Source: Flavobacterium ajazii (GTDB lineage: Bacteria > Bacteroidota > Bacteroidia > Flavobacteriales > Flavobacteriaceae). From it: a stretch of DNA of 64,000 bases. A program made the translations under genes and the position numbers. Below are positions 34,900 to 45,460 of the stretch, one piece after another (the stretch's first letter is position 1; each line of letters begins with the position of its first letter). The DNA lies in NCBI RefSeq assembly GCF_010614725.1, contig NZ_JAAEHL010000016.1, forward strand, positions 1-64,000, read 5' to 3'. The notes below the pieces were generated by a model, which had not been told where the DNA came from, made no database searches, and saw only the letters and a program-made list of their open reading frames with translations.

Positions 34900-35446
34900 T
34901 TACTTTTAATATTGGGTTTATTTACAACTATTACTTTGTGTGTCGCCCTTACTAAATTCTCGATATAACGAACTTTATCTATGGACTTTTGAGTAAATGT
35001 ATCAATTGTCACATGATCATCAATAATACCATCCAAGTAATAAGTTCCTAATTCTGAAAATTTTATTCCGTAAATAGGTATTGATTTATTATTAATTGCT
35101 CCAAAAGTATCTAATTTCATTTTTTTTAGCTCATCAACACTATACTTTATATCTTTTGTATTTCGCATATAATACAGTATATACCTGCTTCTTCTCTTAT
35201 CATCAAAAGTTTTGGTAATGGTATCTAGTACACTTTTATAATTAATATTACCCTTATAGACTGTATTAATATAGACTGTATCAGGAAAATCAAAATAAAA
35301 CTCGACAGTTTCATTTTTAAAACCATTGTACACAATACCTTCTTTTTTGAAACGGCCTTTTTTATCGTTTTGATTATCTTTACAAGAACTAAAATTTAAT
35401 ATCAAAATAGCACTAACGGCTACTATTATTCTTTTTTGCTTTTCAT
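34896..35446 (-). CDS. Lipoprotein gene fused in frame to the RHS gene by an A-run
   Basis: The last ~165 codons of the long RHS frame encode a lipoprotein-like protein: basic residues, hydrophobic core, lipobox L-N-F-S-S-C, then K-D-N-Q-N-D. An ATG at 35446 (M-K-S-K-K) is out of frame by one base. One extra A in the A6 run at 35432-35437 would give M-K-S-K-K-R-I-I-V-A-V and a 183-aa lipoprotein, and would end the RHS protein at 35413. I believe this is a separate gene. Its product would sit in the periplasm-facing membrane; function unknown. Confidence 0.6.
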
Positions 35447-38400
35447 AAGCTTTACTTTTTTCTTTAGCGTCATTAGCCCTAACTTTATTAACATCTCCTC
35501 TTTTTACAATTGTATCTTTTTTAAATGTCTGAACTTGTGATGGATTAATTCCCATTGCGGGTACAGCTCTTGAGTTTTCCGTTTCAATAGTTACATAATC
35601 ACCTTCTTTACTTTTACTCATCGTTGATTCAGATTTTACTTCTTCTCTGCCGTCTGGAGTTTTGACAAAAGAATTACTTCCATCTGGTGCTACCCCTGGT
35701 ACCGTTGTCGGCGGACCATAAACATCTGTCAATCCAATAACTACACTCATATCAACTTGTTTCGTTTCTCTACCCACTTGGTCTGTTGTCATCCCCCCTG
35801 ACTTTCCTCCCTCGGTCGCAAAACTAACACCAGAACCAGAAGCCTTTCTAGCTTTTTCAGGTTTACCTATTTTAATATCGGGAGTTATTTTATCTAAGAT
35901 AGCACTAGCTTTTTGGGCAACTTCATTTCTTATATTGGAAACAACCGTACTTACCTTATTTGCAACGTAATTTCTCATTGCAGATTTAGCTCTATCAATT
36001 AATCCTGTAAAAGGATTATCTGGCCACATACCATCTGGGTCAATAAAATATACAGGATTATCCATTGCATAATTATAAGGTGACCATCTGCGACCTTGTT
36101 CTGCAAGTGGATCAATATTCATCCATCTTCCAACTGCTGGATCATAATTACGTGTCCCGTAATCGTAAAAGTTAAGACCCAGCTCGTCTTGGAGCTCCTT
36201 TCCATTGTACTTATACTTCTGTCCCGGATTGGTTGAAGTAACTATATTGTTGCTGTCTTTGTGTTTGAGACCAAACGGATAATAATTGTTCTCTTCAATG
36301 ATTTCATTGGTATCGTTAACTTTTTTAATGCTGACATCATCAAACCAAACCGTTCCACCTCCATTATTGTCTATCCTTAAATTAATGGATGCAATATTGG
36401 CGGGCACAAGCACTATTTTCTCTATATATGTCCATTGGCCAGTATAATTATTTCTAACATAATCAACATTTGTATAATATCCCGTCTCGGTATTAGTTTT
36501 CATAAACAAATAAATGTCGGCGGAAGGACCATTACTGTAGACCCAACCGGAAAAAATATAATATGTTGCCTGAGCATTATTTATAGGTATCCAGGTATTG
36601 TTATGGACATACAATTCTCCCGCAGTCAATTTTTCAATCTTAGCACTTGTATTACCCGAATGCTTTTTAGTGGTATCATAAGCTGTTATTGTTCCTCCGT
36701 ATATTGGATTGCTTCCCCAGTTATTACCAGACTCAAATCCATCATTAAAAATATCGGTGCTGGTAGCACCCACTATTGCACCATCATTATCTTTGTCGGC
36801 ATAACTCAACCGTACATTCCCCAAATGGTCTTTGTACTGGTAAATATAACTAAAAGTTCCGTTATTATACCCGACATACCCTTCAGGCTGTGGGAAAAAT
36901 TTCAATATGTTGTTTTCATATTGAAATCCATTGGCATAATCAGTTGTAATTCCCGGACTTACTATTTTGCGTTGTTTTACACCTGTGGCATCATACACAT
37001 AATCGATAGTCCCTGTTCCTAATGTTATTTTTACAGGTAAATTCATATGATTGTACGCGATACCGTCTGTTGTGTTAGCACCTATTATGCCTTTGTTTTT
37101 ATCTACAGTCATATTGCCGTTGGCATCATATCGGTAATCATCATCGGTATTTGTACCATCTTTAAATCCTTCATTACCATAAGCAAAATTTTTATAATTA
37201 TCAGCAACTCTCGTCAATCGATTGCCTTTATCATAGGTATAGATTAAATAATCAATATAAGTAAAATTATTTGCGTTTTCAGGATATTGAATATTACGCT
37301 GTACACCAGTAATATTTCCATTCAGGTCATAGCCGCTAATGGATTCGTCAAATTTTCTGTTTAAAACATTATTTTCACCATACAGAGCACTCCTAAATCG
37401 ATTCAAAGCGTCATAGCTATAATTATACTGTTTTAAAACGGGATTCAGGCTATTGGTTTTCCAGGAAGTGTTGCTGATGTTTCCGTTGTACAAAGGCTTG
37501 TTTTGATCATAAGTTGAAAGTGAAGGATTCGCTATGGTATTGTAATATAATCCAAAACCAAACAAATCATTGTCCTGATTCAAATTATCGGGATTATTGA
37601 TGCTTTTGAGCCAGCCGCGAATATTGTAAGCATAATCCACTTTTTGTAGTCCGTTATTGGTTTTTCCACCCACTTTTTTGCTGGTTAATTGTCCCAGCTC
37701 GTCATAGGTATTGGAAACAATTACTTCTGGAGTAGCTGCTCCGTTGATGGCCTGCGTCTGCTTAGTCAGCCTTCCGGCCTGATCATAGTCGAATTTATCT
37801 ATTATAGTGGTGGTAATGCTGTTTCTCAAGTGTGTTGACGTGGTTTCCAGAGTTTTGCCGATGAAATCGAGTTGATTTTTTACCGTGCCGGTAGTAGCCA
37901 GATAATCGTTTTTGCTATAGGTGTAAATGGGTCTGCTTTTATCATCATAATAGGTCAGGTTAGTTATCCAGTTGGCAGTCCCTAAAACACGGATTTTGCT
38001 TCCTGTAGCCAGACCTTTGGCATTGATTATAGGAGTTATTCCGTAAGATGTTGTACTTGTTCCTCCATTTAAATCAAAATCATAATCATCGTAATAATTA
38101 ATGGTAAACAAATTAATATCGGTTGGGTTTGGAAAAGCTGAATTGCTGTAATATATCGTAGTTCCATTGATGGTATTCGCCACCGCCTGCTTTGTTTCTG
38201 ATAAGGTGATACCGGCATCTGCCAAAAGCTGTACATCAGCACGTGTTGTTTTTATTGTATTTAGATATTCACCTGTAAAGACTGGTCTATTGAACGCATC
38301 ATACTTGGTAAACAGCCATTTGTTGACAGTTCTTAAATTGGCGTCCTGGGTCAAAACTGGTCTGTCAAGCTTGTCGTATATGATGTATTCCCATTCTTTT

Positions 38401-40550
38401 CCGGGTAGTTTTTTCTCGACAAGGCGATTGCGTTTGTCGTATTTGTACTGATAACTCAAATCATCCAAAGTGGATCGATCCAACACTGGTGGAGTAAAAT
38501 CTGTTTGTAAAGTGGAAAGATTTATAGTTTTTGAAAAATAAAATTCACCATTACTGTTAGGATATACACCAACTCCGGGTTTTGCAGTAATATACATACT
38601 GCCATTTTGAATAGAAAGCACACCTCCGACAACAAGGTTTCCATTTTGATCCGAGACCATAATATCGCTTAAAACCATATCAGAGATATTGGGAAAACCT
38701 GACTCCGGTATTGGTCCGGATTTTAATTCAGAACCAGGGATGAAGCCATACTCATAAAGAACGATATTTAATGTATCCTCCCCTATTTGCCCTACATCAA
38801 AATAAGCGGAATCACTTTGAGCTGAATTAAAAAAAGTAAAATAATAATAATCGGAAGAAAAGTATGAAGAAAGCCCTAATAAGGACTGTGTTATAGAATG
38901 GTATGTAAAAAGCTTGGGAGGCAATACATAAGTCAAATTTCCATAATCATCATACACATAATAAGTATCATGCCATCTTCCTGTATCAAAAGTCCTTTTT
39001 AAAATAATACGATTTTCTTTGTCTTTAAACTCTTGGGCAGTATGATTGCTTGGAAATCCCTGGTTTGCAGTCCAATTCTCATCTTTAGTAACTGTTTTGT
39101 ATAATTGTGCAGGATCATAAATACCTTTGTCTTCTAAATAAGGGTTTTCTGTGTTTCCACCTATAAAAGAAACCTCAAATCGCCTTACCTGATCGGCATT
39201 GGTATTAGTCTGGTAATCCAGTCTTATTTCGTGACCGTTTCCAAGCTTCCAATCATTTCCGGGAGCGGCCTGTTTTAAAATCCTGTTAAGCGGTGAGGCC
39301 TCAAATTCTTTTTGAGAATAAGGATTGGTGGTATTTTCGTATTTAGCCGTATTGTAGAAATTTTTAGTTCCCAGTGCAATATCTCCTGTTCTAAGAAGAC
39401 CTTCATTGCTGGTTTCTGCATAGGGCAAATGTTCTTTGTCCTGTCTTCCAAAATTATCGTATTCAATATGGGTAATAATGTCTTCACCACTTCCTCCTGC
39501 AGCAATGCCAATTTTTTGCATAGGACGACCAAGGCCATCAAAATAAGTGATTTCTTCCGTTTTTTGGTCAGCTAACAAACCATTGACGCTAGTACTAGGA
39601 ATGGTAGGTGAAATGACCCGAATATAATTTTCATTAATGTTATTAATAGTAACTGGGCAGCCATTATTAGAAGTGTTATATTCAGTAGGGCAGCTGTCCA
39701 ATTTGTTGGTTACATAATTGCCGACCGGTTTTGTGCAGGATGCAATTGGAGCAGCATTCGAGTCGCCAAACCCATCGTTGTCGGAATCAACATACCAGAC
39801 AGTCGCAGGATTTATAGTATTATTTGAATCTTCACAGTCTAAATTGTTGCTGACGTAATTTCCAAAAGATGGTTTTTGGCAACTTGCAATGGGATTCTGA
39901 TCCAGATAATCCCCATAACTGTCATTATCTGCATCAACATACCAATTCCGCATTTCAGTGACGGTGTTACTTTGGTCATTGCAGTCTAAATTATTATCTA
40001 CATAGTAGTAATCAGGCTGGTAACAATCCATGATAGCAATGGAATTAGGGTCTCCAAATCCGTCGCCATCCATATCTTTATACCAATTCTTTGCACAATT
40101 CAAATCAATCGATATGCCAAAATAAAGGGACGTGTAATAAACTCCGCTGTAATTATTTGGAGTGTAAACCACCAGGTTGTTGTCTTCTATCTTGGCATAA
40201 TATCCGGTTTCCTGCCCATTGCCATAGATAGGCCCCAGTTCGATAGTAGGCAAGGCAGGGTATATGTTGATGTAAGCAATAACTCCTGTAGTTATTTGTT
40301 GGCCGTAGGTCCAGGAAGGGTCAAAACCGACATATAGATTATTATTGGAAATCTCGATTGTTCCATTTGCACCATCGGAAGTCCAATCATTTGTGTTGGA
40401 CAAATAACGAGCTTCGACACTTTGGTAATAATCCGGATATTGGGTATTTGTGACTGTACTCTTTGGTATAGGGTTATTGAAACTAATAGCAGTTTTAGCA
40501 TTTAAACAATAAAAGCTGCACAAAATTAGAGCTAATAGATATTTTTTCAT
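34896..40550 (-). CDS. Secreted YD-repeat (RHS) protein with calcium-binding repeats
   Basis: 1884 aa as read; 1712 aa if the A-run noted at 35432-35437 has lost one base. Start at 40550 (M-K-K-Y-L-L-A-L) gives a clean signal peptide; the longer frame adds an untypical leader. Order: three D-x-D-x-D-G-x-G-D (thrombospondin type 3-like) calcium repeats at about 165-290; a DUF6443-type region (I-T-Y-F-D-G-L-G-R-P-M-Q); YD repeats; a jelly-roll carbohydrate-binding-like module inserted at about 1190-1330; and the RHS core end (L-N-F-Y-D-Y-G-T-R-N-Y-D-P). After the D-P-D-G-M-W motif comes a ~200-residue variable tip, the usual toxin position, without a recognised toxin motif. It starts 7 bp after the stop of the preceding YD protein. 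Confidence 0.85.
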   Translation of the reverse strand: MKKYLLALILCSFYCLNAKTAISFNNPIPKSTVTNTQYPDYYQSVEARYLSNTNDWTSDGANGTIEISNNNLYVGFDPSWTYGQQITTGVIAYINIYPALPTIELGPIYGNGQETGYYAKIEDNNLVVYTPNNYSGVYYTSLYFGISIDLNCAKNWYKDMDGDGFGDPNSIAIMDCYQPDYYYVDNNLDCNDQSNTVTEMRNWYVDADNDSYGDYLDQNPIASCQKPSFGNYVSNNLDCEDSNNTINPATVWYVDSDNDGFGDSNAAPIASCTKPVGNYVTNKLDSCPTEYNTSNNGCPVTINNINENYIRVISPTIPSTSVNGLLADQKTEEITYFDGLGRPMQKIGIAAGGSGEDIITHIEYDNFGRQDKEHLPYAETSNEGLLRTGDIALGTKNFYNTAKYENTTNPYSQKEFEASPLNRILKQAAPGNDWKLGNGHEIRLDYQTNTNADQVRRFEVSFIGGNTENPYLEDKGIYDPAQLYKTVTKDENWTANQGFPSNHTAQEFKDKENRIILKRTFDTGRWHDTYYVYDDYGNLTYVLPPKLFTYHSITQSLLGLSSYFSSDYYYFTFFNSAQSDSAYFDVGQIGEDTLNIVLYEYGFIPGSELKSGPIPESGFPNISDMVLSDIMVSDQNGNLVVGGVLSIQNGSMYITAKPGVGVYPNSNGEFYFSKTINLSTLQTDFTPPVLDRSTLDDLSYQYKYDKRNRLVEKKLPGKEWEYIIYDKLDRPVLTQDANLRTVNKWLFTKYDAFNRPVFTGEYLNTIKTTRADVQLLADAGITLSETKQAVANTINGTTIYYSNSAFPNPTDINLFTINYYDDYDFDLNGGTSTTSYGITPIINAKGLATGSKIRVLGTANWITNLTYYDDKSRPIYTYSKNDYLATTGTVKNQLDFIGKTLETTSTHLRNSITTTIIDKFDYDQAGRLTKQTQAINGAATPEVIVSNTYDELGQLTSKKVGGKTNNGLQKVDYAYNIRGWLKSINNPDNLNQDNDLFGFGLYYNTIANPSLSTYDQNKPLYNGNISNTSWKTNSLNPVLKQYNYSYDALNRFRSALYGENNVLNRKFDESISGYDLNGNITGVQRNIQYPENANNFTYIDYLIYTYDKGNRLTRVADNYKNFAYGNEGFKDGTNTDDDYRYDANGNMTVDKNKGIIGANTTDGIAYNHMNLPVKITLGTGTIDYVYDATGVKQRKIVSPGITTDYANGFQYENNILKFFPQPEGYVGYNNGTFSYIYQYKDHLGNVRLSYADKDNDGAIVGATSTDIFNDGFESGNNWGSNPIYGGTITAYDTTKKHSGNTSAKIEKLTAGELYVHNNTWIPINNAQATYYIFSGWVYSNGPSADIYLFMKTNTETGYYTNVDYVRNNYTGQWTYIEKIVLVPANIASINLRIDNNGGGTVWFDDVSIKKVNDTNEIIEENNYYPFGLKHKDSNNIVTSTNPGQKYKYNGKELQDELGLNFYDYGTRNYDPAVGRWMNIDPLAEQGRRWSPYNYAMDNPVYFIDPDGMWPDNPFTGLIDRAKSAMRNYVANKVSTVVSNIRNEVAQKASAILDKITPDIKIGKPEKARKASGSGVSFATEGGKSGGMTTDQVGRETKQVDMSVVIGLTDVYGPPTTVPGVAPDGSNSFVKTPDGREEVKSESTMSKSKEGDYVTIETENSRAVPAMGINPSQVQTFKKDTIVKRGDVNKVRANDAKEKSKAYEKQKRIIVAVSAILILNFSSCKDNQNDKKGRFKKEGIVYNGFKNETVEFYFDFPDTVYINTVYKGNINYKSVLDTITKTFDDKRRSRYILYYMRNTKDIKYSVDELKKMKLDTFGAINNKSIPIYGIKFSELGTYYLDGIIDDHVTIDTFTQKSIDKVRYIENLVRATHKVIVVNKPNIKSK

Positions 40551-40557
40551 ACTTGGA

Positions 40558-43500
40558 TTATTGCTTATAGTTATATTGATAATTAGACAGTATTTTACCT
40601 TCTGCATCCTTGGTGGATTTCAAGCGATTGAATTCGTCATACTCATAATAATTGGTGTAGCCTTTAGAATCTGTTTTACTTGTTATTCCTATGAGAGGTT
40701 TGTATGTGTATGTAAATATCACTGCATTAGGAAATGCTGTTCTTAAATCATTTAATGCTACGATTAAATTGGATTCAGTTCCTGTATTTGAGAGATTTTG
40801 AAGGTTTGAAACATATGATATAATCTGACTATATGATGCATTTTCTATTTTGGCTATAGGCTCACTTTTATTATAACCCCATATTATAGAAGTAAATAGT
40901 CCCGCTTTATTATGATATTGGATTATATTTCCATATTCATCCCGCTGGTCAATTACATCCTGTTCTTCTAGTAAATTCAATCCCTTAGATGTTGAAATAC
41001 TTTTTGTATCTATAATTCCATTAAAATTATTATAGTTAAATTGGCTAGTACTTAAAATATTACTACCTCTATATGTATTTTCCTTTATTAATTCACTTAT
41101 TCTGTTTTGGTTTAATAATTCGGTCATCTGAGGATTTGCGGAAACTTCTGAGTTAAAGCAATAATATTTATTCGTGATTATATCTGAACCATTTGCAGTA
41201 TATGTTTCCTTTTGGATTAGAGGATAAAAGGGTGTGTATTCAAAAGTAGTAGTTGTAGAGAGGTTACTGTTCAATATAGAAGTTTTTATAATCGAATTAT
41301 TTAAGTATTGCGAAGTTTTTATTTTTGAATCAACACGAAAAACATATGAAATATCTTGTAGATCTGATTCTTTCGTAATACCAAAATATTTGAATAAATT
41401 AAGTTCAGACAGATCTCTATTAAAATAATTAAATTCTTCAGTATATAGTCGATGATTGAATTTATCAAAGATTTCTTTTGATAATAACTTCCCCCTCATA
41501 TAATCATTATCAACTCTTGCGATACTAGGGTATGCCGAATTTAGAATGAGAGATTGGGTACAATCATAATTTTCAGCCCAAGCCCCTAAAAAAGGGAATA
41601 CATTACTATTCACTGGTGTTCTAACTTCCTCAACATCAGTAATCGTTTTTGGTGAAGTAAAATTATAAATTGTATATCCATTATCAACTTCTTTTTCGAT
41701 AACTTTAGAATATCCTACACAACTTCCGTTAGTTAACGTAATATTTGATTTGGGTTTATCATATACAATAAAGGAATATACTTTATAGGGATTCAATTTA
41801 TAAAGTGACGGATATCCAAAAACCGGAAGATTATTTACGTAGCCAGATGTAGACCCATCATCTTCAATATATTGGTATTCATTTTTTTTCTTTATCATAC
41901 CGTTATCAGATAAAATTTGACTGACAATTCTTGCTCCCCCAGATACATACTCCTGATTTGCAAATTTAAAAGTGTTATTTTCATAATTAAGCTCCAGAGA
42001 ACCACCTGTAGGATATTTGATTTTTTTTAACAATCCTGTCAATGAATAATCATTGGGAGTTAAGTCTATAAGTCCTGGAATTTCAATGAAGTTTGGATCT
42101 AATTTTTTCTTAAAAGGCAATATTGAATTTATTCCTCCGTCTTTGTAAAAATAAAGTTTAGGCAGATAAACAGATTCAGTACTAGAAGTTACTCCTACTA
42201 GTCCATTATTATTATAATACCCAAAATAATCTTGTTCCAAAGAACCTCTTTTAGGTAATTTTCTGGTGTCTTCATAATCAAAAGTATGAGATAATATCTT
42301 GCCATTAGCCCCTATTTGGCTTAAGGAAACAAGTTTTAATCTTTTGCATTCTGGTAAAGTACAGCCCTCTTTCGAATCAAAATAAGAATAGCTAAAAGTG
42401 TAACGGCTCACTATTTCATTCTTAAAATTTTTTACAATAATTTCATCTAAAGATTTTTCTCCAGGAAAATCCAGTCTGTTATTATTGTAAATGAAATCAA
42501 CTTGACCTTGGTCAAAAATTATTTTTGTCAACCTTTTTTTTCTTGGGTTTTTTACCCAATATTTTTCTGCTCCTGTTTTATGAAAAAGCGGATCTACGGG
42601 TTCTGAAAGGAAATCCAAAGCACATATATCGGAAGTTAAGGGATTTGGGGGTAGATTTACTTTCGAATATCCAGTAGAATATGTATTTACAACGGCATAG
42701 TTATTTCCATAAGTTTCATATTCGAAATTCACAGTTTTATTAATAGTTTTATTTGTAATTGCTTTCAAATTCCACGTATGAATTCTTTTATAATAATTGT
42801 TCATTACCATATTAATATGTGAATTCTCCTGTTCAAATATGGGAAAGTGGTCATTAATTTCATTAAGATTAGAAGGAATTAAAATTGATTCACTTAATTC
42901 CTCTTCAGCAAACTTGTAATTAACACCTTTTTCATTAGTAATATTAAACTCCGAAAAATCTTTAGTTATATTGCCTGTCCTTCCAAAATGAGTTTGAAAC
43001 ATACTACCGCTACCCGCAGAAAAAAAGCCATATCCCATGATAGTCTTTTTATCAATTAAAACAGACTCCATTTTATATCCAACATTATCCAAAAAATAGC
43101 TTGTAAAAATATTGCCACTGTTTGGATAGATTTCTTTTTGTGAATTATTGATACAGGTAAATTTAGAGTTTATTCCAGGTCCATGAGCAATAAATATATC
43201 TGGAGAAAGATCTTTTTCAATACCATAAACATCTCCCAAGCCTCCAGGCAACGGAGTATAATCCTGAATCATGTTTTCAGAATATACTGCAAATCGGTTG
43301 GAAGCCCCCAAGCTAAATAATCTGTTGATGCATTAGCAGCTTTTCTATTAAATCCATATCCTGTGAGTCTGGGATTTAAAATTACTCCCAAATCCCAGTC
43401 GTACTCAGAATATAAACCATAACTGACTTCGTTGTCTGGAAAATCTTTAACTATTCGAACAATGCTACCACCGGCAGAAAGACTCCAGTTCAAACCAACG

Positions 43501-43817
43501 CATGAAGCAAAATCATCTATTTTTATTCCTTCAGTATTATAATCAATTTTGATTGGAATTATTAAATCTCCCAATTTAATTTCATAAAGAGGTATTGATA
43601 TATCTGCTTTTCCAGTATATAAATTAACATCAAAAAGATTCATTTTTTGGAATGATGCAACATCGGGAGAGGCAGTCAAATCTCCTTCAGGAATAATGTT
43701 TTTAATTTCACCAGGGGCATATCGCTCTTGTGAAAATATGGAGTTTTTAGATATTAAAAACATCAAACAAAATATTGTAATTTTTATTTTACTACTTATT
43801 AAATATTGTACTTTCAT
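40558..43817 (-). pseudogene. SpvB-like/YD-repeat secreted protein, frameshifted
   Basis: Two overlapping frames form one protein. The first (43817 to 43269) has a signal peptide (F-L-I-S-K-N-S-I-F-S-Q) and the SpvB-like N-terminal domain: V-N-L-Y-T-G-K-A-D-I-S-I-P and G-L-N-W-S-L-S-A-G-G. The second (to 40558) continues with D-I-F-I-A-H-G-P-G and ends in YD repeats (Y-Y-E-Y-D-E-F-N-R-L). Adding one G in the G5 run at 43305-43309 joins them as A-W-G-A-S-N-R-F into 1086 aa. Either the gene is broken or the base call is wrong. Together with the next gene it forms a secreted RHS pair, perhaps a surface or exported polymorphic system. Confidence 0.8.
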
Positions 43818-43986
43818 TAAAAAAATAATATATTATATTAAAAAAGAGTCAAAATAAAACAATTTAAAATTCTTTTTCTTACTTTATTGAAAGTAAATGT
43901 TAACAAAACAAAACGTATTAGTTAAAATATTTGTTTGTTTGTTTGTGCAAAGTTTTGCAATAGATTAATTACGATACTTTATTTGT

Positions 43987-44208
43987 ATTATAACCCGTTG
44001 GGTGAAATTGATTAAAAAAATTGATTTGATTATAAAAAGTATAAAATCGGGAATAAAATATCATTTATAACTTAAGGAATTGGTGTCATCCTGAGCGGAG
44101 TCGAAGGTTTTTGTACACGAAGGGGCTTCGACTGAGTTTATCCTGAGAGAAGCCGAATGGACTCAGCCTGAGACTTATTTTTAATTTCAACCAACGGGTT
44201 ATTATAAT
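43987..44208. repeat. MITE-like element with terminal inverted repeats
   Basis: The left end 43987-44009 (core TAACCCGTTGG) is the inverse of the right end 44183-44208 (core CCAACGGGTTA), with one mismatch and a 3-nt insertion. Inside is the imperfect palindrome CTGAGCGGAGTCGAAG...CTTCGACT (44091-44135). A partial second copy is present at about 51792-51884. No coding capacity. Confidence 0.6.
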
Positions 44209-44427
44209 ACTGAAAACTATCAATTCTTATCTTTTTAGATATCCTGAATTTATCTCTAACAGCTTTTCTAGTTATTGATTTATTGGATTTGAGTTTTTTT
44301 ATTAGGTAAAAGTTAAAGCATTGATTTCAATGAAGTTTTAGAGTGTTTTTTTTGCAAAATTAATTTAACAAATTTTCTTCAAATCCAGCAAAAAGTGGTT
44401 CGAAAACAGATTCTTAAGGCCTACAAA

Positions 44428-44530
44428 GAGGTTGCCTCAAAAGTAAAATCAAGCTGTTGAGAATTGCGTAAATAAAAGATTTCTCCGATAGGTACCTGAA
44501 TAGAAAAGAGGCTGTCTCGATTCAGCCTTT
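44428..44530. mobile_element. Possible insertion-sequence end remnants
   Basis: GAGGTTGCCTC (44428-44438) and GAGGCTGTCTC (44508-44518) are near-identical, each with A-rich flanks, and look like the terminal motif common on Bacteroidota IS elements. The second also forms a hairpin with CAGCC and a T-run, i.e. a terminator-like structure. No transposase remains. Confidence 0.3.
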
Positions 44531-44697
44531 TGTGTTTTTATTGTAATACTTCTTATAAAGCTTATCATATTCAAAACATATCCATATATAACTTATTTTC
44601 AAAAAAAACATAATTTTAAATAATCTTCCTAAGTTTTCTATTCCTTATTTTTACGGCTTTAAACAGTCAAATTCATTTCGTTTTTAATTTTCTACTT

Positions 44698-45354
44698 ATG
44701 TTCCAAAAAATAACTTTTGCCTTTGCTTTTCTTTTACTTTTAAATTCATGTGCTGTTCAGCAAAAAAGTTTATCAGAAAACGACTGGTATGCTTTTACAA
44801 AAAACAGTACTGAAAAACAAAAACCTTCAGAAGTTTATGAGTTTTCAGACGGTATGATCAGAATGTATGGTGAAATCAATGGTTACCTAATGTCTAATAA
44901 AAGCTATAAAAACTTTGAGCTTAGTTTAGAATACAGATGGAATGTTGAAGAGAAATTTAAAACAAAAAACAAAAAAAACAGCGGTGTCATGTACAACATC
45001 CCTGCTGATTACCCAGACAAAATCTGGCCAAAGGGAATTCAGTTTCAAATAAAAGAAAATACTACCGGTGATTTTATTTTTTTAGATCAGGTAACTGCAA
45101 AAGTAAATGGAAAGCTTGTTGAGGCAGGCGCAAGTGTGACTTCTCCCAAATTTATTGAAAACGAAAAGCCTTATGGCGAATGGAACTCTGTTGTTATCAA
45201 ATCGTTTAATGGTAAAATCATACAATACCTGAACGGAAAGCTGGTTAACGAGTGTATAGAAGCTTCTTCTACCGAAGGCAGAATTTCCTTAAACTATGAA
45301 AGTTCCCCTATTGATTTTAAAAATATCGTTATCAAAAATATTTCAAAAGATTAA
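44698..45354 (+). CDS. DUF1080 (3-keto-disaccharide hydrolase-like) lipoprotein
   Basis: 218 aa with a lipobox (L-L-L-N-S-C18). The jelly-roll DUF1080 domain covers about 25-215: Y-K-N-F-E-L-S-L-E-Y-R-W, N-S-G-V-M-Y-N-I, G-I-Q-F-Q-I-K and G-E-W-N-S-V-V-I-K are characteristic. Members are concanavalin-like and some hydrolyse 3-keto-glycosides; the substrate here is unknown. Isolated gene, followed by a LuxR-type regulator on the same strand. Confidence 0.88.
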   Translation: MFQKITFAFAFLLLLNSCAVQQKSLSENDWYAFTKNSTEKQKPSEVYEFSDGMIRMYGEINGYLMSNKSYKNFELSLEYRWNVEEKFKTKNKKNSGVMYNIPADYPDKIWPKGIQFQIKENTTGDFIFLDQVTAKVNGKLVEAGASVTSPKFIENEKPYGEWNSVVIKSFNGKIIQYLNGKLVNECIEASSTEGRISLNYESSPIDFKNIVIKNISKD

Positions 45355-45460
45355 ACAAAAACCTTAATTTACTTCTTTCAGTGCCAATATTTTTTTGCAG
45401 GAAAATATGGTATAGAATCATTTGATTTAACGTTTATTTTGCGTTAATTTACTTTAACAA

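Larger units (their letters stand above)
43818..44697. other. Long intergenic region with repeats
   Basis: 880 bp without a supported gene. It holds a MITE-like element (43987-44208) and, at 44428-44530, sequences resembling insertion-sequence ends plus a terminator-like hairpin. The flanks are AT-rich and otherwise unremarkable. Confidence 0.6.

Noticed and set aside
36435..37022. 195-codon open frame opposite the RHS gene
   Set aside because: Isoleucine-rich complement of YD-repeat coding sequence; no sign of a real protein.
44428..44530. Intact insertion sequence
   Set aside because: Only ~100 bp with no transposase; at best a remnant.
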